This document shows, piece by piece, positions 24,203 to 32,071 of a DNA stretch of 36,313 nucleotides. The position numbers were made by a program, and so were the translations under genes. Within the stretch, counting starts at the first letter, position 1, and each line of letters opens with the position of its first letter. Source of the DNA: Planctomycetota bacterium (GTDB taxonomy: Bacteria > Planctomycetota > MHYJ01 > JACPTZ01); NCBI GenBank assembly GCA_016192525.1, contig JACPTZ010000051.1, positions 1 through 36,313 on the forward strand. The letters run 5' to 3'. The notes below the pieces were generated by a model. It did not search any database, was not told the origin of the DNA, and was given only the letters and a program-made list of their open reading frames with translations.

Positions 24203-24826
24203 CTACGGCGTGGCGATATGCGCTCCGAACATCCGGACCTGTCTCGGGTGTTTCTGATTGACCCCCAAGGCGACCGGTTCATAGTTTCGATACACCCGAA
24301 CCACCACCTGGAAGAGTCCCCCCGTCTGGACCCGTGTGAATTCGACGTCAAAAGAATACTGGGTGTACGATTCCGACGGATCCTTCACCTGCGGGGGGGG
24401 GACCGACTGGTCGGTGATGTCAAGGATCGAGCCGGTGATGGCGTCTCCCGCCCTCCCGAGCAGGAAGACCTGCCCGGAGGGATCGGTTCCCACCGAGCCC
24501 TGGGTCGGATACCAGAGCTTCCCTCCGAGGCCCGCGGGGAGTGTGGCCGTATAGGTCCCGCTGGGAAGACCGTCGTGCTTGAAGGTGACGGACGACCCGT
24601 TCGACTCGCGCATCCCCCGCACGACCGACTGAAACACCGATTCCGCCACAAGGGCGGCCATCGTATCCTCCGTCGACTCCTTGTTGCTTCGAATCCCGAC
24701 CGGAAAGAGCGCCAGCAGGCCGCACAATCCCACGGTCAGGACGACGAGCGCCAGCAGGATCTCGATCAGGGTAAACCCGGCTCGATCGGTGCCGCCGCGC
24801 GCCCGTGACTTTTTCCCGGTCTTCAT
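24203..24826 (-). CDS. GspI/PilV-like pseudopilin, second of a tandem pair
   Basis: 207 residues. Prepilin site RAG/FTLIEILLALVVLTVG, with Gly-1 and Glu+5. It is a clear paralog of the next gene upstream: both continue FPVGI, NKESTEDTMAAL (TKESTEDTMAAL in the partner), then VRGMR, and later KDPSESYxQYSF. Likely a minor pseudopilin that primes or caps a pilus-like fibre. It follows its paralog by 25 bases, so the two are probably co-transcribed. Confidence 0.87.
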   Translation of the reverse strand: MKTGKKSRARGGTDRAGFTLIEILLALVVLTVGLCGLLALFPVGIRSNKESTEDTMAALVAESVFQSVVRGMRESNGSSVTFKHDGLPSGTYTATLPAGLGGKLWYPTQGSVGTDPSGQVFLLGRAGDAITGSILDITDQSVPPPQVKDPSESYTQYSFDVEFTRVQTGGLFQVVVRVYRNYEPVALGVNQKHPRQVRMFGAHIATP

Positions 24827-24851
24827 GCCGTCGATCTCAGGGGACGAGGCC

Positions 24852-25499
24852 CTAGTTCCCGGCCACCTGGCCGGAAAAGACGTGCTTCCCCACCGGGTAG
24901 TCGCGCGGAGTCGCGGTACCGGGGGCGCCCGGAGGGATGTTGTTCGGGAAATTCCGGAAAACCCGAATCTGGAACTCGAAGAGGGGAGCCGGATCGTTCA
25001 GCACGCGCTTCACGTCGAACTGAAACGAATACTGCCGATACGACTCCGACGGATCCTTGATCTGGGACACCGGCACCGCGGTGTTGGTGATGTCGTCGAG
25101 CGACGTCTTGATCTTGTCCGAGGCGCTCGGGTTCGAGCCCAGTTTATAGGCGCTGCCGGCCGCCGGATAGATGACGCCGTTGGGCTGGGCCCAGTTGGCC
25201 ACGTCGTTCACGGTCACCTGGGCGACCCCATTCGGCAGTCCGTCGTGGTGCACGTTGAACGTGATGCTGGTCCCGTTCACCGCCGTGGGGCTGCGCATGC
25301 CGCGGACAATGGCCTGATAGACGGACTCGGCGATGAGCGCTGCCATCGTGTCTTCCGTGGACTCCTTGGTGCTCTTAATCCCGACCGGAAAGAGGGCCAT
25401 AATGCCGACCAGTCCGACCATGAGCACGATGAGCGCCAGCAGAATCTCGATCAGGGTGAAACCCCGCTCTCCGCGCCGACGGTTGAGAATCCCGATCAT
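24852..25499 (-). CDS. GspI/PilV-like pseudopilin, first of a tandem pair
   Basis: 215 residues. Prepilin site RRGERG/FTLIEILLALIVLMVG. Same block order as its downstream paralog, with Asn/Thr/Val-rich head. The start ATG at 25499 is fixed by GAGGAG five bases before it; an in-frame ATG at 25646 would add about 49 Ser/Arg-rich residues upstream of the leader. Head sequence divergence from the paralog suggests different partners in the fibre tip. Confidence 0.87.
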   Translation of the reverse strand: MIGILNRRRGERGFTLIEILLALIVLMVGLVGIMALFPVGIKSTKESTEDTMAALIAESVYQAIVRGMRSPTAVNGTSITFNVHHDGLPNGVAQVTVNDVANWAQPNGVIYPAAGSAYKLGSNPSASDKIKTSLDDITNTAVPVSQIKDPSESYRQYSFQFDVKRVLNDPAPLFEFQIRVFRNFPNNIPPGAPGTATPRDYPVGKHVFSGQVAGN

Positions 25500-25542
25500 G
25501 TCGATCTCCTCAGTGACTTCCGGACGGTCCCGGAGGGAACGG

Positions 25543-26220
25543 CTACTGCTTGAAGAAGCACATCCGGCGGATTTTTCCCGTCTCCAGCACGAAGTCCATC
25601 GCCATGAACTCCGGGCCCGCCGGACGGAAGAGCACGATGTCCGCATTCGACTTGGCCTGGGTGCCGTTCGTGGATGTCGCGGGATTGTTCATGCTCTTGT
25701 CCTGAACGGACGAATTCACCGGCAACTGGATCGTCCCATCCGGTCTGAATCCCAGATAGGGCCAATAGCTCTGGGGGCCTCCGGGCATCGGCGAGTTGAA
25801 GACCGATGAGGTCGGAGGACTGCCGTTGAGGAACTGGACCGACTTCGGAAGAAAGATCTCCCGCTCATCCCGACGGTCCCCGGCGCCGTTCCCGTTCGGC
25901 TTGTTGCAGACTCCCTTGTTGCTCAGGACAACGTCGGAGTCCGCGAAGAAAACCATCCGGTCGTACACATTGCCGTTCGAGGACGCGAACATGGGAAAGT
26001 GAATGAAGTGCACCTGTCGCTTGGCGGCCGCCATCTGCCGACACTCGGCGAACGCCGCCTGCACGATCCGCGCGCCCTCCTTCACCGACTGCCCCCGGGA
26101 GAAGAGCGAGAGAAAGGCAAGGCTCATCGTCGACACCACGATGATGATGGCCACCACCACGAGCATCTCGAGGAGGGTGAAGCCGGCCGACGAACTCCGA
26201 CCTCCGTGCGCGCACCTCAT
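25543..26220 (-). CDS. GspH-like pseudopilin, second of a tandem pair
   Basis: 225 residues: prepilin site SSSAG/FTLLEMLVVVAIIIVV, then a GspH-type head with VQAAFAECRQMAAAKRQVHF and the FRPDGTIQLP segment found in GspH/FimT proteins. Its upstream neighbour is a paralog sharing VYDR, LPK, QF and RPDG. A GGAGGTG ribosome site lies five bases before ATG. Confidence 0.87.
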   Translation of the reverse strand: MRCAHGGRSSSAGFTLLEMLVVVAIIIVVSTMSLAFLSLFSRGQSVKEGARIVQAAFAECRQMAAAKRQVHFIHFPMFASSNGNVYDRMVFFADSDVVLSNKGVCNKPNGNGAGDRRDEREIFLPKSVQFLNGSPPTSSVFNSPMPGGPQSYWPYLGFRPDGTIQLPVNSSVQDKSMNNPATSTNGTQAKSNADIVLFRPAGPEFMAMDFVLETGKIRRMCFFKQ

Positions 26221-26267
26221 ACGACACCTCCTGCGGGTCGGCCATCCTGCGGCCGGGACTTCGTCTT

Positions 26268-26849
26268 CTACTGGTATTCGATCCGCCGGAACATCCCGGT
26301 GATCGAGGAGATATCCATGAAGAGTTTTCTCGCCCCCACCGGGGCCTGTTTCAGGGCGATCACGAGGTCGGCCTGAGTCGCCCCGGCCGTCCAGGTGAGA
26401 TCAGGGGTCCCGGTCGGAAAGAGCACGGAGCCATCGGGCCGGACGGAGATCCTGGCCGCGGCCCCGCCGGCGCCGGCAAGAAGAGGAGAGGACGCAACGT
26501 CGAACTGGGCCGCCTTCGGCAGAGCGATCGGCGCATCGATCATATCGTTGGCGTCACCGGGATCCCAGACCCCCGGATTCGTCCCCGTATCCCGGCACAG
26601 CGCAATCCGGTCATAGACGTTCACACCATCCTCGACGCGGGGCATGAAGACGAGCCAGACGATGACCCGCTCGGATGAGGCGACTTGCCGGGCATACGTG
26701 AAGGCCGCCTGGACGAGCGTACCGGCCTGCCTCGGCGCGGTGTTTCGGGTATTCAGCATCGCCAGGCTCATCGTGACCACCAGGATGATGATGGCCACGA
26801 CGACGAGCATCTCGATGAGCGTGAACCCGCGCTCGTTCCTGCGCCTCAT
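26268..26849 (-). CDS. GspH-like pseudopilin, first of a tandem pair
   Basis: 193 residues: prepilin site RRNERG/FTLIEMLVVVAIIILVV, then LVQAAFTYARQVASSERVIV and VRPDGSVLFPTGT, as in GspH/FimT. ATG 26849 is chosen because it begins MRRRNERGF; an in-frame ATG at 26909 overlaps the end of the previous gene. It starts 14 bases after that gene. Confidence 0.87.
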   Translation of the reverse strand: MRRRNERGFTLIEMLVVVAIIILVVTMSLAMLNTRNTAPRQAGTLVQAAFTYARQVASSERVIVWLVFMPRVEDGVNVYDRIALCRDTGTNPGVWDPGDANDMIDAPIALPKAAQFDVASSPLLAGAGGAAARISVRPDGSVLFPTGTPDLTWTAGATQADLVIALKQAPVGARKLFMDISSITGMFRRIEYQ

Positions 26850-26863
26850 GGGAACTCGCTCCA

Positions 26864-27574
26864 CTATTGTCTTCCCGGCTTCCAGTTGCAGATATCGTTG
26901 GCGTTCCACGAGGCATTCAGGCCCGCGTCGGGCACCCCCATCGACTCAAGATCGCAGGTGCGCCGGCCATCGAGGAAGGAGGGGTCGTTGGTCCGTCCCC
27001 ACGTACAGTCTGAGTTCACGGAACCGCCCGCGGAGACGCTCCTATGATCATGCCCGCCGGCCGGCTTCACCGGCAGAGAGGTTCGGCAGGGACAGTTGAC
27101 CCCGGCGTTCATGCGGACATAGTTCACCGCGTTCCCCCAGGGATCGAGGATCGACCGGGGGGGCATCATCTGACCCTGGCCGACCGTCGGCAGCCCGCCC
27201 TGGATCTCGTCGCTCTTGAGCTCCAGGACCGGCGGATTCATGCTCACCATGGGCTGCTGACCCGCGACGAATCGAGTATACACATTCAGCGGGGAGCAGA
27301 GAAGAACGAAAAGGGTCTGCGAATTTCCGTTCACATTGGTGGGAGTGCCGCTGTAGGTGGGATAGGAGAGATACACCTGATTGTACTGCTGGCAGCCGAC
27401 TTCAAGCCGCTGGATCAACCCGATCGCCTTGGCGATCCGGGCGCGATCGCGAACCTTCGCCACCCCCACGGCGAGGAACATCGCGAGCACTCCAATGATG
27501 GCGATCACCACCAGCAACTCGATCAGCGAGAAACCGGTTTCGCCCCGGCGTTCGCGGCAGCCACTCGTGCTCAT
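26864..27574 (-). CDS. GspG/PilE-like pseudopilin, second of a tandem pair
   Basis: 236 residues: prepilin site RGETG/FSLIELLVVIAIIGVLA, then KVRDRARIAKAIGLIQRLE and the DPWGNAVNYV segment typical of major (GspG-type) pseudopilins. Larger than GspG (usually about 140-150) because of a Cys-containing C-terminal extension (CPCRTS, CTWG, TCDLES, ICNW). ATG 27574 has TAGGAGG seven bases upstream. Confidence 0.87.
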   Translation of the reverse strand: MSTSGCRERRGETGFSLIELLVVIAIIGVLAMFLAVGVAKVRDRARIAKAIGLIQRLEVGCQQYNQVYLSYPTYSGTPTNVNGNSQTLFVLLCSPLNVYTRFVAGQQPMVSMNPPVLELKSDEIQGGLPTVGQGQMMPPRSILDPWGNAVNYVRMNAGVNCPCRTSLPVKPAGGHDHRSVSAGGSVNSDCTWGRTNDPSFLDGRRTCDLESMGVPDAGLNASWNANDICNWKPGRQ

Positions 27575-27615
27575 GATCCCGCCTCCTAATCGGCCGTCCG
27601 TGGAGATCCCGACGC

Positions 27616-28140
27616 CTACCAGTTCTTGCACTTCGTGACGTTGGCGATCTGCTCCGCCCCAAGGGTCCCCTGAATGTCGCAGTCCTTGGTCCACATGTCG
27701 AAGGTGTACAGCTTCCGCATGGTGTGTCCCATCGGATTCGCGGCGTTCGCGTAGTAGTAGGGGCCATCGAGGGGACTGTAGAATTCACCGTTTGAGATGT
27801 TGGCCTTCTTGAACTCGTAGTACGGGAGCCCGTGCGGTCCGAGCGACTGGGGCAGGCCGATCAGAGGGCCGCCGCCGAGGGCGTAGACCAGGCCCCACAT
27901 TCCGCCGGTGACGCTGCCGCTCTTCGTGGGGGGATAGACCCCGTAGTCCGCCTCGTACGCCTTGAGCGAGGTCTCGACATCCCGAATCATCGAGATTGAC
28001 GTCCCCTCGGAGGCATGGCAGCGGGCCTTGGCGAGCACCGGCAGCAGCAATGCGGCCAGAATGCCGATGATCGCGATCACGACCAGCAACTCGATCAAGG
28101 TGAAACCGCCCCGCCCGTCCCTGCGATCGTGCGTCCTCAT
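27616..28140 (-). CDS. GspG/PilE-like pseudopilin, first gene of the run
   Basis: 174 residues: prepilin site GRGG/FTLIELLVVIAIIGILAALL, then the helix LPVLAKARCHASEGTSISMI and the pattern ETSLKAYEADYGVYPP that is standard in GspG-like major pilins. Two Cys near the end (KDC and KCKNW) could form a disulphide. The ATG has AGGAGG seven bases upstream. As the first gene it probably carries the run's promoter. Confidence 0.9.
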   Translation of the reverse strand: MRTHDRRDGRGGFTLIELLVVIAIIGILAALLLPVLAKARCHASEGTSISMIRDVETSLKAYEADYGVYPPTKSGSVTGGMWGLVYALGGGPLIGLPQSLGPHGLPYYEFKKANISNGEFYSPLDGPYYYANAANPMGHTMRKLYTFDMWTKDCDIQGTLGAEQIANVTKCKNW

Positions 28141-28226
28141 CGGTGTTCCTCCTGCCTTCGCGAAACGTGCCCTCGCCGGGGACCCCCGCGCCGGGCCTTC
28201 AAAACCCTGACGGACCCGGATTTAGC

Positions 28227-28241
28227 GCAAACCCTATACCG
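28227..28241 (-). promoter_or_regulatory. Possible sigma-54 promoter of the pseudopilin run
   Basis: On the minus strand the sequence reads CGGTATAGGGTTTGC. It keeps GG and GC spaced by ten bases and the TTTGC -12 box, but only part of the -24 element. The start would lie about 75 bases before the first pseudopilin. An NtrC-type gene beside it makes it plausible. The rest of 28141-28438 holds no gene. Confidence 0.35.
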
Positions 28242-28390
28242 CCCGGGTAATTCGATGCTCGCCCTTCGAGACGGTGTCTGCTCGCGGCTCCATCAGGAGT
28301 CAAGACACAAAAACAGTAGAAGTAATGTCTTACAGTTGAATCGCCCATCTGCCCAATCCGTGCGGTCCTGCGCCCGCATCCAGGGAGAAG

Positions 28391-28408
28391 CAGCCGGTTC
28401 GGCGGCTG
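28391..28408 (-). terminator. Hairpin after the NtrC-type regulator
   Basis: CAGCCG (28391-28396) pairs with CGGCTG (28403-28408), about 30 bases past the regulator stop on the minus strand. A pyrimidine run CTTCTCCC follows. Weak intrinsic terminator. Confidence 0.35.
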
Positions 28409-28438
28409 TCACGCCCGGGTTACGGTCGGGTAATACCG

Positions 28439-29830
28439 TTACGGCGTCGTAATTCGGGGATCGGACCGCCCGGAGTCGGTCTCGCGATCTATTCCATACT
28501 CCTTGAGCTTCTCCCACAGACTCTTGCGACTGATCCCCAGAATCTGCGCCGCCCGGGCCTTGTGCCACTGGGTGAAGTCGAGCACGGCCAGGATGTGGTT
28601 CTTCTCCCGTTCCGACAGAACCTCTCGCAGGGTCCGGGTGTCGGCGTGTGAGGGCGCCTCCGGCCGAGGCGTCAGATCCGCCGGAGCCAGAAGGTGATCG
28701 GAGCGCAGCACCTCGCTCTCTCCGGCCAGCGCGATCGCGCGCTCCACGGCGTTCTGGAGTTCTCTCACGTTTCCCGGCCACGCGTACGTGCTGAGCGCCT
28801 GCAGGGTCGGGGAGTCGACGCGATACCTCCGACCCTTTCCGTGCCTCTGCACGAAGTGTTCGATGAGCAGGGGGATGTCCTCGATTCTCTCGCGGAGGGA
28901 GGGTAGACGAACGGTAACCACATCGAGCCGGTGGTACAGATCCTCGCGAAACCGGCCGGCCCGAACGGCGCCGCGGAGATCGATTTTCGAAGCCGCTACA
29001 ACCCTGATACTGACCTTGATCGTCTTCGTCCCCCCGATCCGCTCGAACTCGCGCTCCTGGAGGACGCGCAGCAACTTCACCTGGGTGGTGAGACTGATGT
29101 CGTCGATGTCGTCGAGAAAAACGGTCCCGCCGTTCGCCTGCTCGAACCGGCCGGCCTTGGCCTCCCGAGCGTCGGTATACGCCCCCTTCTCGTGCCCGAA
29201 GAGTTCGTCCTCAATCAGCGTCTCCGGAAGCGCGCCGCAGGACATCTTCACGAGCGGACGGTCTCGTCGCGGAGAGTTATGATGAATCGCGTTCGCCACG
29301 AGTTCCTTGCCGGTCCCGCTCTCCCCGAGTACCAGAATGTTGCTGTCGGTGGGAGCGACGGTGGCGAGAGTCCGGAAGACGTCCTGCATCGGACGCGAGG
29401 ATCCGATCAGGCTCGAGAACTGGTAGCGGCCGGCCAATTCCGCCCTCAGGCTGGCGTTCTCCGACCGGATCCGCGCCTCCGCCTCGATGCGGTCGATCCG
29501 GAAGAGGACCTCGTCGTTCATGAACGGCTTGCGGATGTAGTCGGTGGCCCCCATCGCGGTGGCCTGGGCGGCCGACTCCCCGGTGGCGTAGCCGGTGATC
29601 ATGATGACGGCGGTGGCGGGATGCAACTCGCGGGATCTCCTGAGGATCTGCATCCCGTCGGCCCGGGGCATGCGAACGTCGGTGATGATGCAGTCGAACT
29701 TGTCCCGGGCGACCGCCTCCAGGGCCGCGGCGCCATTGTCGACCACGGTGACGACGTGGCCGGCGTGACGGAGATCGTCGGAGAGGGTGACCCGGATGCT
29801 GGGTTCGTCGTCGGCGAGGAGGATTTTCAA
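28439..29830 (-). CDS. NtrC-family sigma-54-dependent response regulator
   Basis: 463 residues, cytoplasmic. Receiver domain 1-120 with Asp7/Asp8, phospho-acceptor Asp51 (CIITDVRMP) and Lys101. AAA+ domain 140-370 with Walker A GESGTGKE (169-176) and Walker B GTVFLDD; the sigma-54 contact loop reads GAYTDA (216-221) rather than GAFTGA. The C-terminal Fis-type HTH is at [19 protein letters not shown]. No histidine kinase is adjacent, so its input is unknown. The start is TTG, chosen because it opens [10 protein letters not shown] with GAGG eight bases upstream; no ATG fits. It reads away from the plus-strand genes and towards the pseudopilin run, which it is a candidate to activate. Confidence 0.92.
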   Translation of the reverse strand: MKILLADDEPSIRVTLSDDLRHAGHVVTVVDNGAAALEAVARDKFDCIITDVRMPRADGMQILRRSRELHPATAVIMITGYATGESAAQATAMGATDYIRKPFMNDEVLFRIDRIEAEARIRSENASLRAELAGRYQFSSLIGSSRPMQDVFRTLATVAPTDSNILVLGESGTGKELVANAIHHNSPRRDRPLVKMSCGALPETLIEDELFGHEKGAYTDAREAKAGRFEQANGGTVFLDDIDDISLTTQVKLLRVLQEREFERIGGTKTIKVSIRVVAASKIDLRGAVRAGRFREDLYHRLDVVTVRLPSLRERIEDIPLLIEHFVQRHGKGRRYRVDSPTLQALSTYAWPGNVRELQNAVERAIALAGESEVLRSDHLLAPADLTPRPEAPSHADTRTLREVLSEREKNHILAVLDFTQWHKARAAQILGISRKSLWEKLKEYGIDRETDSGRSDPRITTP

Positions 29831-29889
29831 GGCGGAGACCTCAGGGGCGACGATAGCACGGGGCTTGGCGGGGGGTCAACGCAATTTGC

Positions 29890-29918
29890 TTGCGCGCGAG
29901 GACTACGGCCGGTAAGGT
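29890..29918 (+). promoter_or_regulatory. Promoter giving a leaderless message for the zinc-ribbon gene
   Basis: TTGCGC (29890-29895), a 17-base spacer, TAAGGT (29913-29918). The ATG begins six bases after the -10 box, so the transcript should start at or next to the ATG. No Shine-Dalgarno is present, consistent with this. Confidence 0.55.
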
Positions 29919-29924
29919 CCGGAC

Positions 29925-30482
29925 ATGCCGACCCAGATCACCTGCGGACAATGCTCGAAGCCGATGATGATCCGGGAGGACATGCTCGGACGACGCGTCC
30001 GGTGTCCTCACTGCGGGAACATCCTGATCGCGGAGGCCGCCGCGACCGTCCCTCCGGCGGCGAACCTGTCCGCCCCCGCCGGGGTCGAGCCTGGGGCCGC
30101 CGCCCCGTTGTCGCCCCCCCCCTTCAAACTCCCGCCGGCGCCTCCGCCCCCGCCGGTCCCACCCCCCGCGTCGGGGCTGCCGGACCGCGGAACGGTCCCG
30201 TCCTTCGGCGCACCGGTCGGGTACGCCCCCGCCCCACCGGCCGAGACCAGCGGACTGGCGATCGCAAGTCTGGTCTGCGGCATCATGGCGTTCATGTCGT
30301 GCGGGTTCTGCCTTCTTCCGCAGGTCCTGGCCGTCATTTTCGGACACATGGCCAGATCCCGCATCGAAGCCAGCGGTGGGACGCTGGAGGGGCAGGGCCT
30401 GGCGATGGCCGGACTCATCCTGGGGTACATCTCCCTGGTCCAGGTGGCGCTGCTCGTGGTGTTCGCCGCCCTGGCAGGCTGA
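29925..30482 (+). CDS. Zinc-ribbon, Pro-rich, DUF4190-like membrane protein
   Basis: 185 residues. An N-terminal zinc ribbon (Cys7, Cys10, Cys27, Cys30) is followed by a Pro/Ala linker (about 40-108) and two hydrophobic segments (about 111-139 and 159-183) in the DUF4190 pattern ([36 protein letters not shown]). Such proteins are common in planctomycetes and their role is unknown. It has no Shine-Dalgarno and sits at the end of a promoter. It reads away from the NtrC gene. Confidence 0.83.
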   Translation: MPTQITCGQCSKPMMIREDMLGRRVRCPHCGNILIAEAAATVPPAANLSAPAGVEPGAAAPLSPPPFKLPPAPPPPPVPPPASGLPDRGTVPSFGAPVGYAPAPPAETSGLAIASLVCGIMAFMSCGFCLLPQVLAVIFGHMARSRIEASGGTLEGQGLAMAGLILGYISLVQVALLVVFAALAG

Positions 30483-30544
30483 AATCTGTTGATCGAACCG
30501 CCCGCTTGTGGCATAAGGTAGGGTTTGCGACAGGAGAGCGCGTC

Positions 30545-30847
30545 ATGAAGAAGGGCATCCATCCCGAGTACGTCGAGGCCACGGTGACCTGCGGCTGCGG
30601 GGAGTCGTTCAAGACCCGGTCGACCAAGTCGGTGATCCGGGTCGAAATCTGTTCGAAGTGCCACCCGTTCTACACGGGGAAGGAGAAGCTGGTCGACAGC
30701 GCGGGGATGGTCGAGCGCTTCCAGCGCCGGTACAACTGGTCCGAGCGGGGCAAACAGAAGGCCGCCCCCTCTCCGGACGCACCCGCCGCCTCGCCCGTGG
30801 CTCCGGCCCCCGCCCCCGCCGAGACTCCCGCCGCCACTCCGTCCTAG
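30545..30847 (+). CDS. rpmE: 50S ribosomal protein L31 (zinc-binding type)
   Basis: 100 residues. Core 1-70 matches L31: [20 protein letters not shown], Cys16, Cys18, Cys36 and Cys39 for zinc, and the HPFYTGKEK end signature. This is the C+ form used when zinc is available. About 25 Ala/Pro residues extend the usual ~70-residue length, as in the L19 of this window. ATG has AGGAGAG upstream; a terminator follows before prfA. Confidence 0.96.
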   Translation: MKKGIHPEYVEATVTCGCGESFKTRSTKSVIRVEICSKCHPFYTGKEKLVDSAGMVERFQRRYNWSERGKQKAAPSPDAPAASPVAPAPAPAETPAATPS

Positions 30848-30861
30848 GCAAGCCATGAGAG

Positions 30862-30890
30862 ACCCGGCCGGTCGGCCGGGTTTCTTCGTT
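30862..30890 (+). terminator. Intrinsic terminator after rpmE
   Basis: ACCCGGCC (30862-30869) pairs with GGCCGGGT (30874-30881) around GGTC, followed by TTCTTCGTT, a moderate T-rich tail. It would separate rpmE from prfA or allow partial readthrough. Confidence 0.8.
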
Positions 30891-30936
30891 TCCGGAGCGC
30901 GTCGCGGTGGCGACGCCCGATTGAGGCGGCCGGATC

Positions 30937-32022
30937 ATGACGATTTTCGACAAACTCCGGGAGATGGTGCGGGAATTCGATGAGGTGGAACGCCTCATCG
31001 TGGATCCCGCCATCCTGGCCCAGCCCTCGCGCTACGCCGCGCTCATGAAGCGGCGCGGGGCGCTGAACAAGTATGTCTCGCGGTTCCGCGAGTGGGAGGA
31101 GACCCACCAGCAGAGGGACGAGGCGGTGGCGATGGCGGCGGAATCGGGCGTGGACCCTGAAATGAAGCGCCTCGCCGAGGAGGAGGCGAGGAACCTCGCG
31201 GCCCGGGAGGAGGTTCTCGTGCGGGAGCTCGAGGACCTCGTTCTGAGCGAGGACCGGGAGGGGGCCTCGAATGCGATCATCGAGATCCGTCCCGGGACCG
31301 GCGGGGAGGAGGCCTCCCTCTTCGCCGCGGAACTCCTGCGGATGTACACCCGGTTCGCCGAGCGGAAGGGCTGGACGATCGAGATGCTGGACCAGTCGGA
31401 GACCGATCTCGGGGGACTCAAGTCGGCGACGCTTTCGATCTCCGGCGAAGACGTCTTCAAGCACCTCCGGTACGAGAGCGGGACGCACCGGGTGCAGCGC
31501 GTCCCGGCCACGGAGGCCTCGGGCCGGATCCACACCTCGGCGGCCACGGTGGCGGTGCTGCCGGAGGCGGAGGAGGTGGACATCACCTTCCGGCCGGAGG
31601 ACCTGGAGATCAAGGCGGTCCGGGCGAGCGGCCCGGGCGGGCAGCACGTGAACAAGACCAGTTCGGCCGTGTCGATCAAGCACCTCCCCACCGGGCTCGT
31701 CGTGGAGTGCCAGACACAGCGGTCGCAGCACCAGAACAAGGACTACGCCCTCCGGCTGCTCCGGACGCGCCTGCAGGAGCGGGCGATGTCGGAGAAGAAG
31801 GCCGAACGCGACGCGATGCGGCGGAACCAGATCGGGACGGGCGACCGGAGCGAGAAGATCCGGACCTACAATTTCCCGCAGAGCCGCGTGACGGATCACC
31901 GGGTCGGCTTCACCACGCACGCCCTGCAGGCCCTGCTCGACGGCGATCTTGGCGAGATGGTCGTGGCGCTCACCGAGGCCGACCGCGCGGCGCAACTGAA
32001 GGCGATGGCGAAGGCAAAGTAG
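30937..32022 (+). CDS. prfA: Peptide chain release factor 1
   Basis: It reads UAA/UAG and triggers peptide release. 361 residues with PAT anticodon-like motif (190-192 in VPATEASGRIHTS) and the GGQ motif (234-236 in GPGGQHVNKTSS), which PrmC methylates. Length and order match RF1, not RF2 (no SPF). ATG has only a weak GAGG site. Next to prmC, as in many bacteria. Confidence 0.98.
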   Translation: MTIFDKLREMVREFDEVERLIVDPAILAQPSRYAALMKRRGALNKYVSRFREWEETHQQRDEAVAMAAESGVDPEMKRLAEEEARNLAAREEVLVRELEDLVLSEDREGASNAIIEIRPGTGGEEASLFAAELLRMYTRFAERKGWTIEMLDQSETDLGGLKSATLSISGEDVFKHLRYESGTHRVQRVPATEASGRIHTSAATVAVLPEAEEVDITFRPEDLEIKAVRASGPGGQHVNKTSSAVSIKHLPTGLVVECQTQRSQHQNKDYALRLLRTRLQERAMSEKKAERDAMRRNQIGTGDRSEKIRTYNFPQSRVTDHRVGFTTHALQALLDGDLGEMVVALTEADRAAQLKAMAKAK

Positions 32023-32071
32023 GGGGTCGATCCCCGGGGCGCGCCGCGCGAGCGGCGTCCAGCGCGCACGC

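Noticed and set aside
30490-30520. Promoter TTGATC-N19-TAAGGT before rpmE
   Set aside because: The 19-base spacer is outside the usual range. A promoter is likely near, but I cannot place it.
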